A stretch of DNA of 64,000 nucleotides from Salibacterium halotolerans (lineage in GTDB: Bacteria > Bacillota > Bacilli > Bacillales > Marinococcaceae): contig NZ_FOXD01000012.1 of NCBI RefSeq assembly GCF_900115625.1, forward strand, positions 1 through 64,000. Reading direction: 5' to 3'. Positions 23,338-33,221 of this stretch are shown here, piece by piece. The notes under the pieces were generated by a model. The model did no database searches. It was not told the origin of the DNA and saw only the letters and a program-made list of their open reading frames with translations. Made by a program: the position numbers and the translations under genes. How positions within the stretch are numbered: the stretch's first letter is position 1; every line of letters starts with the position of its first letter.

Positions 23338-23763
23338 ATCGCTGTCATCAAAGCTCCAACCGAAGATCTCAAAATGCTGGCCCGTTTGATGCGGGCGGAA
23401 GCGGAGGGAGAAGGAAACCTTGGAATGCTTCTGGCCGGAAATGTAATGGTCAACCGAGTGTATGCCAACTGTTTGGACTTCAACAACATCCGGACGATTC
23501 CAGAGATGGTTTACCAGTCCCCGGGTGGATTTGAAGCTGTACAGAGAAGTTATTTCTACCAGCGTGCAAGAAACCGGGAAGTACGGCTCGCCCGGCGTCT
23601 CGTTCAGGGAGAGCGGTTTGCTCCGGCGCAGAACTCTTTATGGTTTTACCGCCCGACGGGAGCCTGTCCGGCGGAATGGTTCGGGCAGCCGAACGTCGGC
23701 CGGTACAAAGCCCACTGTTTTTTCTCCCCCATCTATTCGGACTGTCCCGAAGTATATCGATAA
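23338..23763 (+). CDS. cwlJ: Spore cortex-lytic enzyme CwlJ (apparent ATC start)
   Basis: This Hydrolase_2/SleB-type cell-wall hydrolase acts on spore cortex during germination. Hallmarks are ARLMRAEAEGEG near the N-terminus, LLAGNVMVNRVYANCLDF, PGGFEAVQRSYFYQRAR and WFGQPNVGRYKAHCFFSP. Homologues begin M-A-V-[VI]-[RK]-A. Here the codon at the Met position is ATC (23338), followed by AVIKAPTEDLK and preceded by GGAAGCGGGGTG. No in-frame ATG, GTG or TTG exists between the upstream TAG (23302) and ATG 23374, which would drop 12 conserved residues. Either ATC is used or the product is shortened. GerQ follows 24 nt downstream, the known cwlJ-gerQ pair. Confidence 0.85.
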   Translation: MAVIKAPTEDLKMLARLMRAEAEGEGNLGMLLAGNVMVNRVYANCLDFNNIRTIPEMVYQSPGGFEAVQRSYFYQRARNREVRLARRLVQGERFAPAQNSLWFYRPTGACPAEWFGQPNVGRYKAHCFFSPIYSDCPEVYR

Positions 23764-23787
23764 TTTTAATCTGAAGGAGGATGTGTT

Positions 23788-24294
23788 GTGTACAATTATT
23801 ATCCATGGTACCCGGCCCAGCAGAGCGGCGCGTGGTATCCATACAGCCCGGAAATGGGAATGAACCGTCAGAATAACAACGGAAGCGGTATGATGAACGG
23901 CGGCATGATGAATGGCGGCGCCATGAACATGAACGGCGGTGGAATGAACGGTGGTACAATGAACGGTGGTACAATGAACGGCGGTGGAATGAACGGCGGT
24001 ACAATAAATGGCGGCGGCCTGCCGATGGAACAGTCCTACATTGAGAATATTCTGCGGCTGAACACCGGCAAACGCGCCACTGTGTATATGACGTTTGAAG
24101 GAAATCCAGATTGGCAGTCAATGGTGTTCCGCGGCATTCTGGAAGAAGCGGGACGCGACCACATTGTGCTGAGTGACCCTGACACCGGAAGATGGTACCT
24201 CCTCTTAATGGTTTATCTCGATTATGTTGTCTTTGAAGAAGAAATCAATTACCAGTACCCCTATGACGGGGTCGAACCCTACGCTAACCGCTGA
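23788..24294 (+). CDS. gerQ: Spore coat protein GerQ
   Basis: This 168-residue coat protein is needed for CwlJ localisation. The C-terminal GerQ domain (about 80-168) includes YIENILRLNTGKRATVYMTF and DHIVLSDPDTGRWYLLLMVY. The N-terminal part is a low-complexity run of MNGG/TMNGG repeats (about residues 34-76), longer than usual and likely variable in copy number. In B. subtilis GerQ is crosslinked by transglutaminase, which would need the lysine and glutamine residues of this protein. GTG start at 23788, seven bases after AAGGAGG. It is cotranscribed with cwlJ. Confidence 0.93.
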   Translation: MYNYYPWYPAQQSGAWYPYSPEMGMNRQNNNGSGMMNGGMMNGGAMNMNGGGMNGGTMNGGTMNGGGMNGGTINGGGLPMEQSYIENILRLNTGKRATVYMTFEGNPDWQSMVFRGILEEAGRDHIVLSDPDTGRWYLLLMVYLDYVVFEEEINYQYPYDGVEPYANR

Positions 24295-24341
24295 TACGTT
24301 TAAACCTTTGCCGAATGTGTAATATATAACATATGAATGCA

Positions 24342-24382
24342 GGCAGTGCGTGAGTTTAACATGCACTGCCCTTCTTGTTTTT
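24342..24382 (+). terminator. Terminator of cwlJ-gerQ
   Basis: GGCAGTGC and GCACTGCC pair around a 13-nt loop, followed by CTTCTTGTTTTTT. Confidence 0.8.
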
Positions 24383-24660
24383 TCGAAAAAAGAATGGGAA
24401 ACGGCTGCCGGACTCCGTCTTTTATGAGGGACGGGCGCTTGCGATAACCGTGTACCCCCATACTTACGTTTGAGATGCGCATTTTTTCTGTAAACGTCGT
24501 TATGACCTGTTCCATGTTACGTTTGACCGGCCATGCATCTTCCAAAACGGTCTTATGATCGGTTTATACTTACGTTTTCGCTGTCCATCTCACTCTTTTT
24601 GGCCGGATGACAAATTGCCTGCCGGCACGTTTTATTTTCCAGCCTGAAAAAATCAGTTCT
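24383..24660. other. Spacer between gerQ and the clpE promoter
   Basis: An 81-codon minus-strand frame here has no ribosome site or recognisable product. I see no gene or repeat. Confidence 0.5.
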
Positions 24661-24666
24661 TTCCTC

Positions 24667-24731
24667 TTGAAAGTCAAAGATGGTCAGTGTACAATATGAT
24701 TTGCAAGGTCAAAGATAGTCAAAGTCAAAGC
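24667..24731 (+). promoter_or_regulatory. clpE promoter with two CtsR operators
   Basis: TTGAAA (24667-24672), a 17-nt spacer and TACAAT (24690-24695) form a strong sigma-A promoter. A CtsR heptad pair, AGTCAAAGATGGTCAGT, overlaps the spacer. A second cluster, AGGTCAAAGATAGTCAAAG, plus another GTCAAAG, follows at 24706-24729. The match to the CtsR consensus (GGTCAAA-N-AN-GGTCAAA) is clear. Heat or protein stress should derepress. Confidence 0.9.
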
Positions 24732-24828
24732 AAATCATTTGATATCCCATAACCAAGGCGTTATCATGCAAACCAAGATAAATAACCAACGACCAGACAA
24801 CGTAAAGAAATAAAGGAGGAAACGAATC

Positions 24829-26982
<2,154 letters not shown>

Positions 26983-27000
26983 GTCAGACAGAACAACGAA

Positions 27001-27052
27001 AAAGCCATGGGCTTACGTCCCGCGGGATGTGCGTGTCCATGGCTTTTTTTGT
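27001..27052 (+). terminator. Terminator of clpE
   Basis: AAAGCCATGG pairs with CCATGGCTTTTTTT across an interrupted stem with an inner GTCCCGCGGGA hairpin. Confidence 0.8.
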
Positions 27053-27253
27053 GATGGTTTCTGTTTTCTCTGATAATATCACCCTTTCATCTTATAATAA
27101 GCGCCTGTTTTACAACCATGAAAAATAACTTATTTGTCGAAAATTGCGACATTAATGCCTTGAACGTCATAAAACGTCCATTGTCCTCTATGAGCGTCCA
27201 TGCTATGCTGATATGGGAAACAACACTTTCATGCGATGAGGTGAACGATAAAT

Positions 27254-27580
27254 ATGCTTTCAACTGGAATAGGCAGGCTCCGCGCGGCAGGAATGCTGGA
27301 AGGTCTGTCCTTCATTATTCTGTTGTTTGTGGCCATGCCTTTGAAATACGGTCTTGGTATCGATATGGCGGTGACCATTGTGGGGGCTGCCCACGGAGGG
27401 TTGTTTATTTTATACATGCTGGCGGTGCTGTTTGTCTGGATTCAGCGGCGCTGGCCTGTTCCACGAGCTATGATTGCGGCGGTGGTGTCCGTCATTCCAT
27501 TCGGTCCGTTTGTATTTGACCGCAGCCTGCAGAAAGAAGAAAAGCTCGGAACAGCTCCGGGAAACGCCATCGGCCTGTAA
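27254..27580 (+). CDS. DUF3817 integral membrane protein
   Basis: This 108-residue membrane protein has three hydrophobic helices (about 12-30, 38-60, 68-85). It opens with GRLRAAGMLEGLSFIILLFV, as in DUF3817 proteins (YdzA-like), and contains GAAHGGLFILYM. The function is unknown. ATG start behind GAGGTGAACG. It has its own terminator and no operon partner. Confidence 0.82.
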   Translation: MLSTGIGRLRAAGMLEGLSFIILLFVAMPLKYGLGIDMAVTIVGAAHGGLFILYMLAVLFVWIQRRWPVPRAMIAAVVSVIPFGPFVFDRSLQKEEKLGTAPGNAIGL

Positions 27581-27585
27581 AACAT

Positions 27586-27624
27586 GCGTCCCTGTAACAT
27601 TTCCACTGTCAGGGACGTCTTTTT
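27586..27624 (+). terminator. Terminator after the DUF3817 gene
   Basis: GCGTCCCTG pairs with CAGGGACGT, followed by CTTTTTG. Confidence 0.8.
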
Positions 27625-27690
27625 GTGTGCATGGCAAAAGCCGCTTGTACATACGTATCAATGAAAAACATGAACCGAAGGAGACTTGTT

Positions 27691-28506
27691 ATGTTCGAAT
27701 GGAAAAATATTTTCAGGGGCTTGGCTATGGGAATCAGCGATATCATTCCCGGTGTCAGCGGCGGTACCATCGCCCTCGTGCTCGGCATTTATCACCGGCT
27801 GATCGCCGCAATCAATAATCTTTTCAGCAGGCACTGGAAAAAGCAGCTCGGTTTCTTCATCCCGCTCGGTATCGGGATCGGCGCCGCTATCTTCAGCTTA
27901 AGCAGTGTACTGGACTGGCTTTTGGGCAATTACCCGCAGCCGACATTTTTCCTGTTTATGGGGTTGATCCTCGGGACCATTCCCCTTTTGCTCCGAGAGG
28001 CTGATTATAAACGGGCATTCAGCGGCAGTCATTATGTGATTGCAGCCATTGCCGCGGTACTTGTTATTTTATCCGGTCTTTTCCAGGGAGAAGAGAGCGC
28101 GGTCATGGAATCCCTGTCCGCTTCCGATTACCTCCTTTTCTTTTTCTCAGGTTGGATCGCGAGTACGGCGATGATCCTCCCCGGTATCAGCGGTTCCTTT
28201 ATTTTACTGCTTCTCGGCGTGTACGGCACTGTCATTCATGCGGTAAGCTCACTGCAGTTTTCGGTGCTGCTCGCAGTCGGAGGAGGGATTGTCGTCGGCC
28301 TGGCGATCATGAGTAAACTCCTGCACTACCTGCTGCGACGGCACACTGCAGGAACCTACGCTGTTATGACAGGCCTCTTGATTGGGTCGTTGTTCGTCAT
28401 ATTCCCCGGTCTCGGAGCCGGCTTCGTCCAGTTTTTCGTCAGCCTTTTCACCTTCGCCGTGGGGCTGGTCATTGCCGCAATCCTCGGAAAAGTGGAACGC
28501 AGGTAA
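27691..28506 (+). CDS. DUF368 family protein, candidate polyprenyl-phosphate transporter
   Basis: This 271-residue polytopic membrane protein is of the DUF368 family. Two inverted, related signature segments are visible: GISDIIPGVSGGTIALVLGI near residue 16 and ASTAMILPGISGSFILLLLG near residue 165. Members of this family (PopT) return undecaprenyl phosphate from the outer to the inner leaflet, in parallel with some DedA proteins. The start is ATG 27691 behind GAAGGAG. A longer in-frame extension to 27625 has no ribosome site. About eight helices are predicted by eye. A DedA protein is encoded at 37895, so both carrier-recycling families occur in this window. Confidence 0.85.
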   Translation: MFEWKNIFRGLAMGISDIIPGVSGGTIALVLGIYHRLIAAINNLFSRHWKKQLGFFIPLGIGIGAAIFSLSSVLDWLLGNYPQPTFFLFMGLILGTIPLLLREADYKRAFSGSHYVIAAIAAVLVILSGLFQGEESAVMESLSASDYLLFFFSGWIASTAMILPGISGSFILLLLGVYGTVIHAVSSLQFSVLLAVGGGIVVGLAIMSKLLHYLLRRHTAGTYAVMTGLLIGSLFVIFPGLGAGFVQFFVSLFTFAVGLVIAAILGKVERR

Positions 28507-28935
28507 TGTAACATTAAGTGTTTCGACTGATACGCAGAACCTTGCATCATTCAGTACAGTTGGCATAAAATAATGGCAGAGACACAAGAAGTGCCCCGCC
28601 TAAACGAGATGCGAACTATCCCTCTAAAGAAGGGCTTAAAAAAGAATGGTTTAAATAGAAACCCATCCTACTTAGAGTGGCTGCTCTTTTAGGATGGGTT
28701 TCTTTATTGTCTGCGCTTCTTAATATGTTTTCCATACTATGGCGGTCAAAATGCTCCAACCGGTGAGCACGGAGTCATTCATTCTCTCACGCCAGCACTC
28801 GTCTCTTATGCCTATCAGCTGCACATGAACGTCTCCTATGCTTCTACGCCGGTTATCAAGCAGTTCCTTATGTTTTTACTCCAGGAGGTATTGAAGCGAG
28901 GCCATTAACATGATAAAGAAAAAACGCGTCGTTTC
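28507..28935. other. Decayed intergenic patch with DUF423 remnant and hairpin
   Basis: 28659-28701 forms a hairpin (AAACCCATCCT / AGGATGGGTTT, inner AGAG/CTCT). 28720-28770, minus strand, encodes a C-terminal scrap similar to YwdK (GWSILTAIVWK versus GWILLIAAVWK). Alignment with 29904-30015 holds across hairpin and coding end, so this is a second, broken copy. From 28729 a plus-strand frame of about 60 codons ends at 28908; I do not recognise it. Confidence 0.6.
28720..28770 (-). pseudogene. Remnant of a second DUF423 (ywdK-like) gene
   Basis: Sixteen codons ending in TAA match the C-terminus of the intact ywdK at 29968-30339. The downstream hairpin is also conserved between the two loci. 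Nothing further upstream in this copy resembles DUF423, so only the 3' end survives. Confidence 0.6.
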
Positions 28936-29489
28936 TCATTTTTGTACATTTTGATTAAACTCTTCCTCGTACTCTTCCATGTCACGCTGCACTTGCTTTA
29001 ACATATTTACCCAGTCGTTTTGGGCTGCCATCGTGTCCCGATATTCGTTTGAAAATTGATCAGTGGTTATAACATGGTTAGGATTCCCGTCTGCATCTGG
29101 ATTTCTAGTATGGTCTATATTTTCAAATGTTCAGTTAAGGTATTCCACGGATTCAAGTGCTATGATACTCGGTTCATTAGAAGAATATTGTGTTTGTTCA
29201 AGACGATTTAGATAACATATGGAAATTTTTTCTATTTTACCAAGATGTCTCAGTAAACGATTGTAATCTCTCTTCAATGTCTTCCATTGTTCTACCTCCA
29301 TTTCTTCACTCGACAAAACCCGTTCCAAATTACTTATATTTGAATAAGCGGCTGAGGAGACATTGATTATTGCATCTATCAGGTCTTGATTCATATAGGT
29401 TTCATATTGCTGCTTTTCTTTATATTGAATATACCCAAAGCGGTACAGAGAAGCAAAACAGATAAAGTAACGTATACTAACTTCTTCAC
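28936..29489 (-). pseudogene. Broken gene for a small secreted or anchored protein
   Basis: GTG 29489, behind AAGGTG, opens a signal-like peptide (MKKLVYVTLSVLLLCTALG) that soon stops. One frame over, reading resumes at YIQYKEKQQYETYMNQDLID and runs to a TGA at 29131-29133. The same frame then continues in step with TFENIDHTRNPDADG and a Glu-rich tail to TGA 28936. Joined across one frameshift and one stop this gives about 180 residues: signal anchor, helical body, acidic C-terminus. I do not recognise the family. Two lesions in a small gene point to decay rather than recoding. The 121-codon open frame within it is only a fragment. Confidence 0.6.
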
Positions 29490-29903
29490 TATTCAATCAC
29501 CTTAATTTTAGTAAAATCACACCAACTATATGAGGCCGATTTATAGTATAGTAGTTGGTAGATGCAACGGGATTTCCCTTTAAGGATGGGCAGCCACTCC
29601 CAAAGTAGGAAGGGGGTGGTGCTATGTCTGATTATCAACTTGTCATTGTATCAGACAGAAAGTAAAACCCCATCCTTAAATTAGAGCGGCATCTCTAAAA
29701 AGGATGGGGTTTTAATATACCCTGAAATGGATGTTGCCCTCTTTGAAGGGCCGTTCGCATCATATCGAGGAAGGGACAGTTCATCGCTGTTCCTTCCTTT
29801 TATTATATCTTTACTGTACCATATTATTCTTATTACCTCAAAACAATACATGCGGCGGGTAGAAAAGGATCACGACTCTTGGAAGAAAGAAAGAAAAAAT
29901 TAA
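29490..29903. other. Intergenic region with mini-ORF and hairpins
   Basis: 29624-29665 is a 13-codon frame (MSDYQLVIVSDRK) behind AGGAAGGGGGTGG. A strong hairpin follows at once (29664-29713, AAAACCCCATCC / GGATGGGGTTTT). The layout resembles a type I toxin mRNA whose membrane-spanning core has been deleted. GCCCTCTTTGAAGGGC (29734-29749) is a small hairpin with a counterpart near 28619-28635. No intact gene is present. Confidence 0.5.
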
Positions 29904-29946
29904 ACATCCATCCTGCCCAGAGCAACTGCTCTATTAGGATGGATGT
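29904..29946 (-). terminator. Terminator of ywdK
   Basis: ACATCCATCCT pairs with AGGATGGATGT, with inner AGAGCA/TGCTCT. It is one of three related CCATCC hairpins between 28.65 and 29.95 kb. Confidence 0.7.
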
Positions 29947-29967
29947 CTTCTTTGTCTACGTTTCTTC

Positions 29968-30339
29968 TTATGCTTTCCATACCGCCGCGATCAAAAGAAT
30001 CCAGCCGGCGATAAAGGCGGTGCCGCCGATCGGGGTGATGGCGCCGAGCCAGGAGATTCCGGTGAACGCCATCGTGTACAGGCTTCCGGAGAATACGAGA
30101 ATTCCCACAAAAAGCAGCCATCCCGCCCACATGATGAGCGCGGAGCCTCCAGCGTACGCGGCAACCAGCCCTATGGCCAGAAGACCGAGCGCATGCATGA
30201 TATGGTACTGCACGCCGGTTTGATACACGTCCATCAGACGGTCTGACAGCTTTCCTTCCAGCCCGTGCGCGCCGAATGCGCCGAACCCTACCGCGGCTGC
30301 GGCGTTCAATGCGCCGAGAATCACAAACATCTTCCACAT
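29968..30339 (-). CDS. ywdK: DUF423 membrane protein YwdK
   Basis: This 123-residue protein has four hydrophobic helices and the DUF423 hallmarks ALNAAAAVGFGAFGAHGLE and YQTGVQYHIMHALGLLAIG. The function is unknown. An upstream in-frame GTG at 30348 overlaps the ribosome site GGAAGGTG, so ATG 30339 is preferred. It lies 18 nt downstream of ywdI, as in B. subtilis, and is probably cotranscribed. A fragment of a second copy lies at 28720-28770. Confidence 0.88.
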   Translation of the reverse strand: MWKMFVILGALNAAAAVGFGAFGAHGLEGKLSDRLMDVYQTGVQYHIMHALGLLAIGLVAAYAGGSALIMWAGWLLFVGILVFSGSLYTMAFTGISWLGAITPIGGTAFIAGWILLIAAVWKA

Positions 30340-30357
30340 CACTGACACCTTCCTTTT

Positions 30358-30645
30358 TTAAAAATCCAACAGGTTTCCCTCTGTTGAAGGGACATCTTCT
30401 GTCGGAGAAGATGACGGTTTCGGGGCGGGGGATGCTCCGCTGCCTGCCGAAGGTGCCACAGAAGCTGTCCGGCCGGCGTTCTTTTGGGCAGGCTGTTCCT
30501 GTTCTCCCGTCAAAATATCGCAATAGGCTTTAATGACTCTGGCGTGATGTTTCACGGCATCTTCATCCTCACGGTCCAGCCGGTCCGAGAGCGCCATCAT
30601 TTCTTCTTCCATTTTTTCCACCACGGTTTTCGCCGGGATATACAT
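30358..30645 (-). CDS. ywdI: YwdI family protein
   Basis: This 95-residue protein matches Bacillus YwdI (DUF5327). The N-terminal helical region, YIPAKTVVEKMEEEMMAL, ends in HHARVIKAYCDIL. A Ser/Pro/Ala-rich linker follows, and the tail is NLLDF. The function is unknown. ATG 30645 is preceded by CAGGTGACACAG. Longer in-frame starts (30669, 30711) lack support. It is the first gene of the ywdI-ywdK pair. Confidence 0.8.
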   Translation of the reverse strand: MYIPAKTVVEKMEEEMMALSDRLDREDEDAVKHHARVIKAYCDILTGEQEQPAQKNAGRTASVAPSAGSGASPAPKPSSSPTEDVPSTEGNLLDF

Positions 30646-30732
30646 TGCTGTGTCACCTGCCCTGTCCATTCCTATCGTGCTCTCTATTGTAACACAAAAA
30701 AAGCAGCGCACGCCCGCAGGTCTTTTCCCTGG

Positions 30733-30796
30733 TGCAAACGCAAATAATCCTGAACCCGGCTGTCCGCCCGCCGGTTCAGGATTATTTGCGTTTGCA
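30733..30796. terminator. Long perfect hairpin, bidirectional terminator
   Basis: A stem of about 26 bp (30733-30760 with 30770-30796) begins TGCAAACGCAAATAATCCTG. Its length and perfection are unusual for a terminator. It separates ywdI (upstream side) from the small gene at 30812. Confidence 0.65.
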
Positions 30797-30811
30797 TATC
30801 AGAAGCTTTTC

Positions 30812-30997
30812 CTATTCATTTATTTTCGTGTAACCCAGTGATTCGATTTTCGGATAGTTTTCCTCGTCTACCACCCATATCTCTTCGTCGTTATCTCGGA
30901 CAATGACATCTTTAGAAGTCGCGGCCTGCTTTGCGTCTTCTACGGTTTCATATTTTCCAGCGGGAATCTGCATATCATCCACCATGATATATGCCAC
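30812..30997 (-). CDS. Small acidic hypothetical protein
   Basis: This 61-residue acidic protein has no membrane helix or signal. It starts at GTG 30997, six bases after GGAGGTG, which is better supported than an upstream ATG at 31057. It reads AYIMVDDMQIPAGKYETVED and ends in YPKIESLGYTKINE. Alternating strand-like segments suggest a small beta-rich domain. I do not recognise it. It lies downstream of the MerR-family gene on the same strand with about 95 nt between. Confidence 0.65.
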   Translation of the reverse strand: MAYIMVDDMQIPAGKYETVEDAKQAATSKDVIVRDNDEEIWVVDEENYPKIESLGYTKINE

Positions 30998-31093
30998 TGT
31001 TAACACCTCCATTTGTCGGGAGGTATTCCCGCCTGTTCTGACTGTTAAACGAAACACACTACCATTGTAAGATGATTGTAAAACCAGTATCTT

Positions 31094-31417
31094 CTAGTCA
31101 TCGCTCTCCAGATAATACCGGTGGAGTTTCTTAAGATCCCGGTTCCGGAGAGAGGATGTTTCTTCCTCATGCTGTTTTTTTACATCAAGTACAGTTTTTA
31201 CCCCTGCAGTATTCAGTCCCTGGTCAATGAGTTCCTTGATCCGTGCGCAGCGGTCAATATCCTCGAGTGAAAAGATCCGCTGGTTTCCATGGTTGCGTTT
31301 AGGCGCAATCAATCCTTGATCTTCGTAGTATCTGATCTGACGGGCGCTTAACGATGTCAATTCCTGTACCACACTAATCGGAAAACAGGCGGTACGTGGT
31401 GGTATTTGTTCTGTCAC
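31094..31417 (-). CDS. GlnR/TnrA-like MerR-family nitrogen regulator
   Basis: This 107-residue regulator has a MerR-type winged helix (about 12-80): FPISVVQELTSLSARQIRYY is almost the GlnR/TnrA recognition module. The short C-terminus (residues 80-107, ending LHRYYLESDD) lacks the long GlnR tail and is nearer TnrA in length. In bacilli these proteins bind TGTNA-N7-TNACA and answer to glutamine synthetase. Two such boxes flank the amtB promoter 3 kb away (34544-34560, 34611-34627). Context favours ammonium-uptake control. GlnR versus TnrA cannot be decided by eye, and glnA is not in this window. Start ATG 31417 behind AAAGGAGG. Confidence 0.85.
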   Translation of the reverse strand: MTEQIPPRTACFPISVVQELTSLSARQIRYYEDQGLIAPKRNHGNQRIFSLEDIDRCARIKELIDQGLNTAGVKTVLDVKKQHEEETSSLRNRDLKKLHRYYLESDD

Positions 31418-31463
31418 CCCGCTTTCCTCCTTTACACAAACTAAAAATGGATGGAGCCTGCAA

Positions 31464-32198
31464 TCAGCGTGTCTGCCTGTTCAAATACACATACACATCC
31501 TGAAGCGTCTCATAGCCAAGCTCAACAGCTTCCTTCATCGTGCAGACCCAGAGTTCGGCCGCGAGCACCGCGTCGGCCAGAGCATGGTGACGATGTTGAA
31601 CCGGAATACCGTAGTGGCCGCAGCACACATCAAGTTCCTGGGACACCTGATCCGGCACTGCAATCTGATACAAAAAGGACGTGTCCAACAGCCGGTGCCT
31701 GAAATGCATACCGCTCGCCTGATACGTCGCGTGCTGCAGAAATTTCTTCTCGTGCTTCGCGTGGTGGGCAACGAGAATATCGGTTTGAATAAAAGAATAA
31801 AACTGCTGCAGCACGTCGGCAAGCGGAGGGGAGGATGCCAGCTCTTCTTTTGTCAGGCCCGTCAGATCAGCCGTTTCCGGAGACAGGGCATCCGGTTCGG
31901 AAATGGTGCTGTAAAAGGCTTCTTCGTGTTCCACTTTTCCTTTTCGTACTTTTACCGCTCCAATGGAGAGGATCTTATCCCCTCCATCCGGATAAAACCC
32001 GGATGTTTCCAAATCCAGCACAGTAAAATCAAGCGTATGAAGCGGTTCTAAGAGCGGCTGTTTCGCCTTGAGATCTTTCTGCAGCTGCCTCATGTAAGAC
32101 TGGTGCTGCAGGCTGTTCTGATCAATCGACCCGGGGACGGGAGCTCCGAGTTTACCGGATACCTGCCGCACCCACTGGAACATGTTATTCATAACCAT
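31464..32198 (-). CDS. DnaQ-like 3'-5' exonuclease
   Basis: This 244-residue DEDDh exonuclease is of the PolC/DnaQ epsilon type. The motifs are FTVLDLETSGFYPDGGD (Exo I, about residue 58), an Exo II segment at DILVAHHAKHEKKFL, and Exo III HHALADAVLAAEL, which has the histidine of the DEDDh subgroup. It may act in repair or RNA/DNA trimming; the substrate is unknown. The start at 32198 or 32192 overlaps the DUF294 stop (ATGA), so amtB, DUF294 and this gene form one coupled operon. Confidence 0.88.
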   Translation of the reverse strand: MVMNNMFQWVRQVSGKLGAPVPGSIDQNSLQHQSYMRQLQKDLKAKQPLLEPLHTLDFTVLDLETSGFYPDGGDKILSIGAVKVRKGKVEHEEAFYSTISEPDALSPETADLTGLTKEELASSPPLADVLQQFYSFIQTDILVAHHAKHEKKFLQHATYQASGMHFRHRLLDTSFLYQIAVPDQVSQELDVCCGHYGIPVQHRHHALADAVLAAELWVCTMKEAVELGYETLQDVYVYLNRQTR

Positions 32199-33217
32199 TT
32201 GTTCTCACCTGACTCTGCAAGCTTTTTCGTATGCTGAAAGAGCGATTTCCCCTCTTTCACGGCCGCTTTCAGTTCCTGTTTCTGCTCCCTGTTCAAAGCG
32301 TCAACCGGAATGTAATGTACATCTTCATACGTGTGCTGCTGCGCTGCAAAAGCCGAACGAAGTTTCAGCAGATTGTTGAAATGACGTTCTTTGTCCGCGG
32401 CAAACGGATAGATTTCCGCCGTCCGGCGCATACGCTCGAGCGTCGGGGTCTTGAGAATTCCTTCCTTGATGGCAAGCAGCCGCATCGCATGCACGTACGG
32501 AAAGAAGCCGACGTCTTTCAGATGAATGGAACCGGCGTACGGCCCCTTTTCATCCGGCAGAAGCTGCCCAAACGCATTTACACCCTGGTGCAGATAGGAA
32601 ATATTCTGGGATAGTCTGCGCAGCAGCTTCGGCTGTTCTTCCACGAGACGGAATACATGGTTTTTGACATCTGTCAGCAGTCCAGCTCTGCCAAACAAGG
32701 GTCTCGCATCAATGAAGGTCAACAAGTGGCGGAATGTGCTCCATGTATCGGTTTCCACCCACTCTTCAATCTGCTGTTTCCATCCTTCCCGGCTGTGGCA
32801 CCAGCGCGGATGGGAGGCCATGACTTTTCCTTCGCATCTGGGATAACCAACGGCCGCCATTCCCTCCCGGATTTCTGCTCCCAGAGCGAGAAAATAGTCC
32901 CGGCCGTCTTCCTCTTCCCCGCCCTCAAATACAATGCCATGATCCTGATCGCTGAATACCCCCTGCTCTTTGCGTCCGGCGCTTCCCATCAAAAAAAACG
33001 CAAAATGAGCAGGGGCCCTCCCCCGCTCATTTTCCACCTGCTTCACGGCAAGAGCTGTTGTTTCAAGGACCCACCGGTCATGGGCTTCGTTTAACTTCCA
33101 TGAATCCTCTGCATACGTTTTTGTTTCTTCATCGCGGGCTCTTTTAATGGCATCATAACTTTGAAAAGAAGGAAGGGGAAGGGCTTCCCCTTCCGGATAT
33201 AACGATGAAGATGTCAT
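32189..33217 (-). CDS. DUF294-type nucleotidyltransferase (GlnD-like)
   Basis: This 342-residue protein has the nucleotidyltransferase motif FFLMGSAGRKEQGVFSDQDH (near residue 80) and a DUF294 C-terminal substrate-binding region. These resemble the catalytic half of PII uridylyltransferases, but the usual CBS/cNMP sensor domains are absent. The start is ambiguous: GTG 33229 overlaps the amtB stop, while ATG 33217 has AGGTG nine bases upstream and is chosen. Sitting between amtB and an exonuclease, it could modify a nitrogen-signalling partner. No PII (glnK) gene is present in the cluster. Confidence 0.85.
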   Translation of the reverse strand: MTSSSLYPEGEALPLPSFQSYDAIKRARDEETKTYAEDSWKLNEAHDRWVLETTALAVKQVENERGRAPAHFAFFLMGSAGRKEQGVFSDQDHGIVFEGGEEEDGRDYFLALGAEIREGMAAVGYPRCEGKVMASHPRWCHSREGWKQQIEEWVETDTWSTFRHLLTFIDARPLFGRAGLLTDVKNHVFRLVEEQPKLLRRLSQNISYLHQGVNAFGQLLPDEKGPYAGSIHLKDVGFFPYVHAMRLLAIKEGILKTPTLERMRRTAEIYPFAADKERHFNNLLKLRSAFAAQQHTYEDVHYIPVDALNREQKQELKAAVKEGKSLFQHTKKLAESGENKWL

Positions 33218-33221
33218 GTTA

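Noticed and set aside
27118-27519. 133-codon frame overlapping the DUF3817 gene
   Set aside because: It is out of frame with the recognised membrane protein and has no ribosome site or domain.
28729-28908. Plus-strand frame over the DUF423 remnant (GGQNAPTGEHGVIHSLTPAL and on)
   Set aside because: It has no start with a ribosome site, and part of it is antisense to the DUF423 scrap. It may be a fragment of an unknown gene, but this cannot be supported.
29131-29133. In-frame TGA as a second selenocysteine codon
   Set aside because: The following 40 nt hold no stable GU-loop hairpin, the position matches no known redox motif, and the same gene carries a frameshift.
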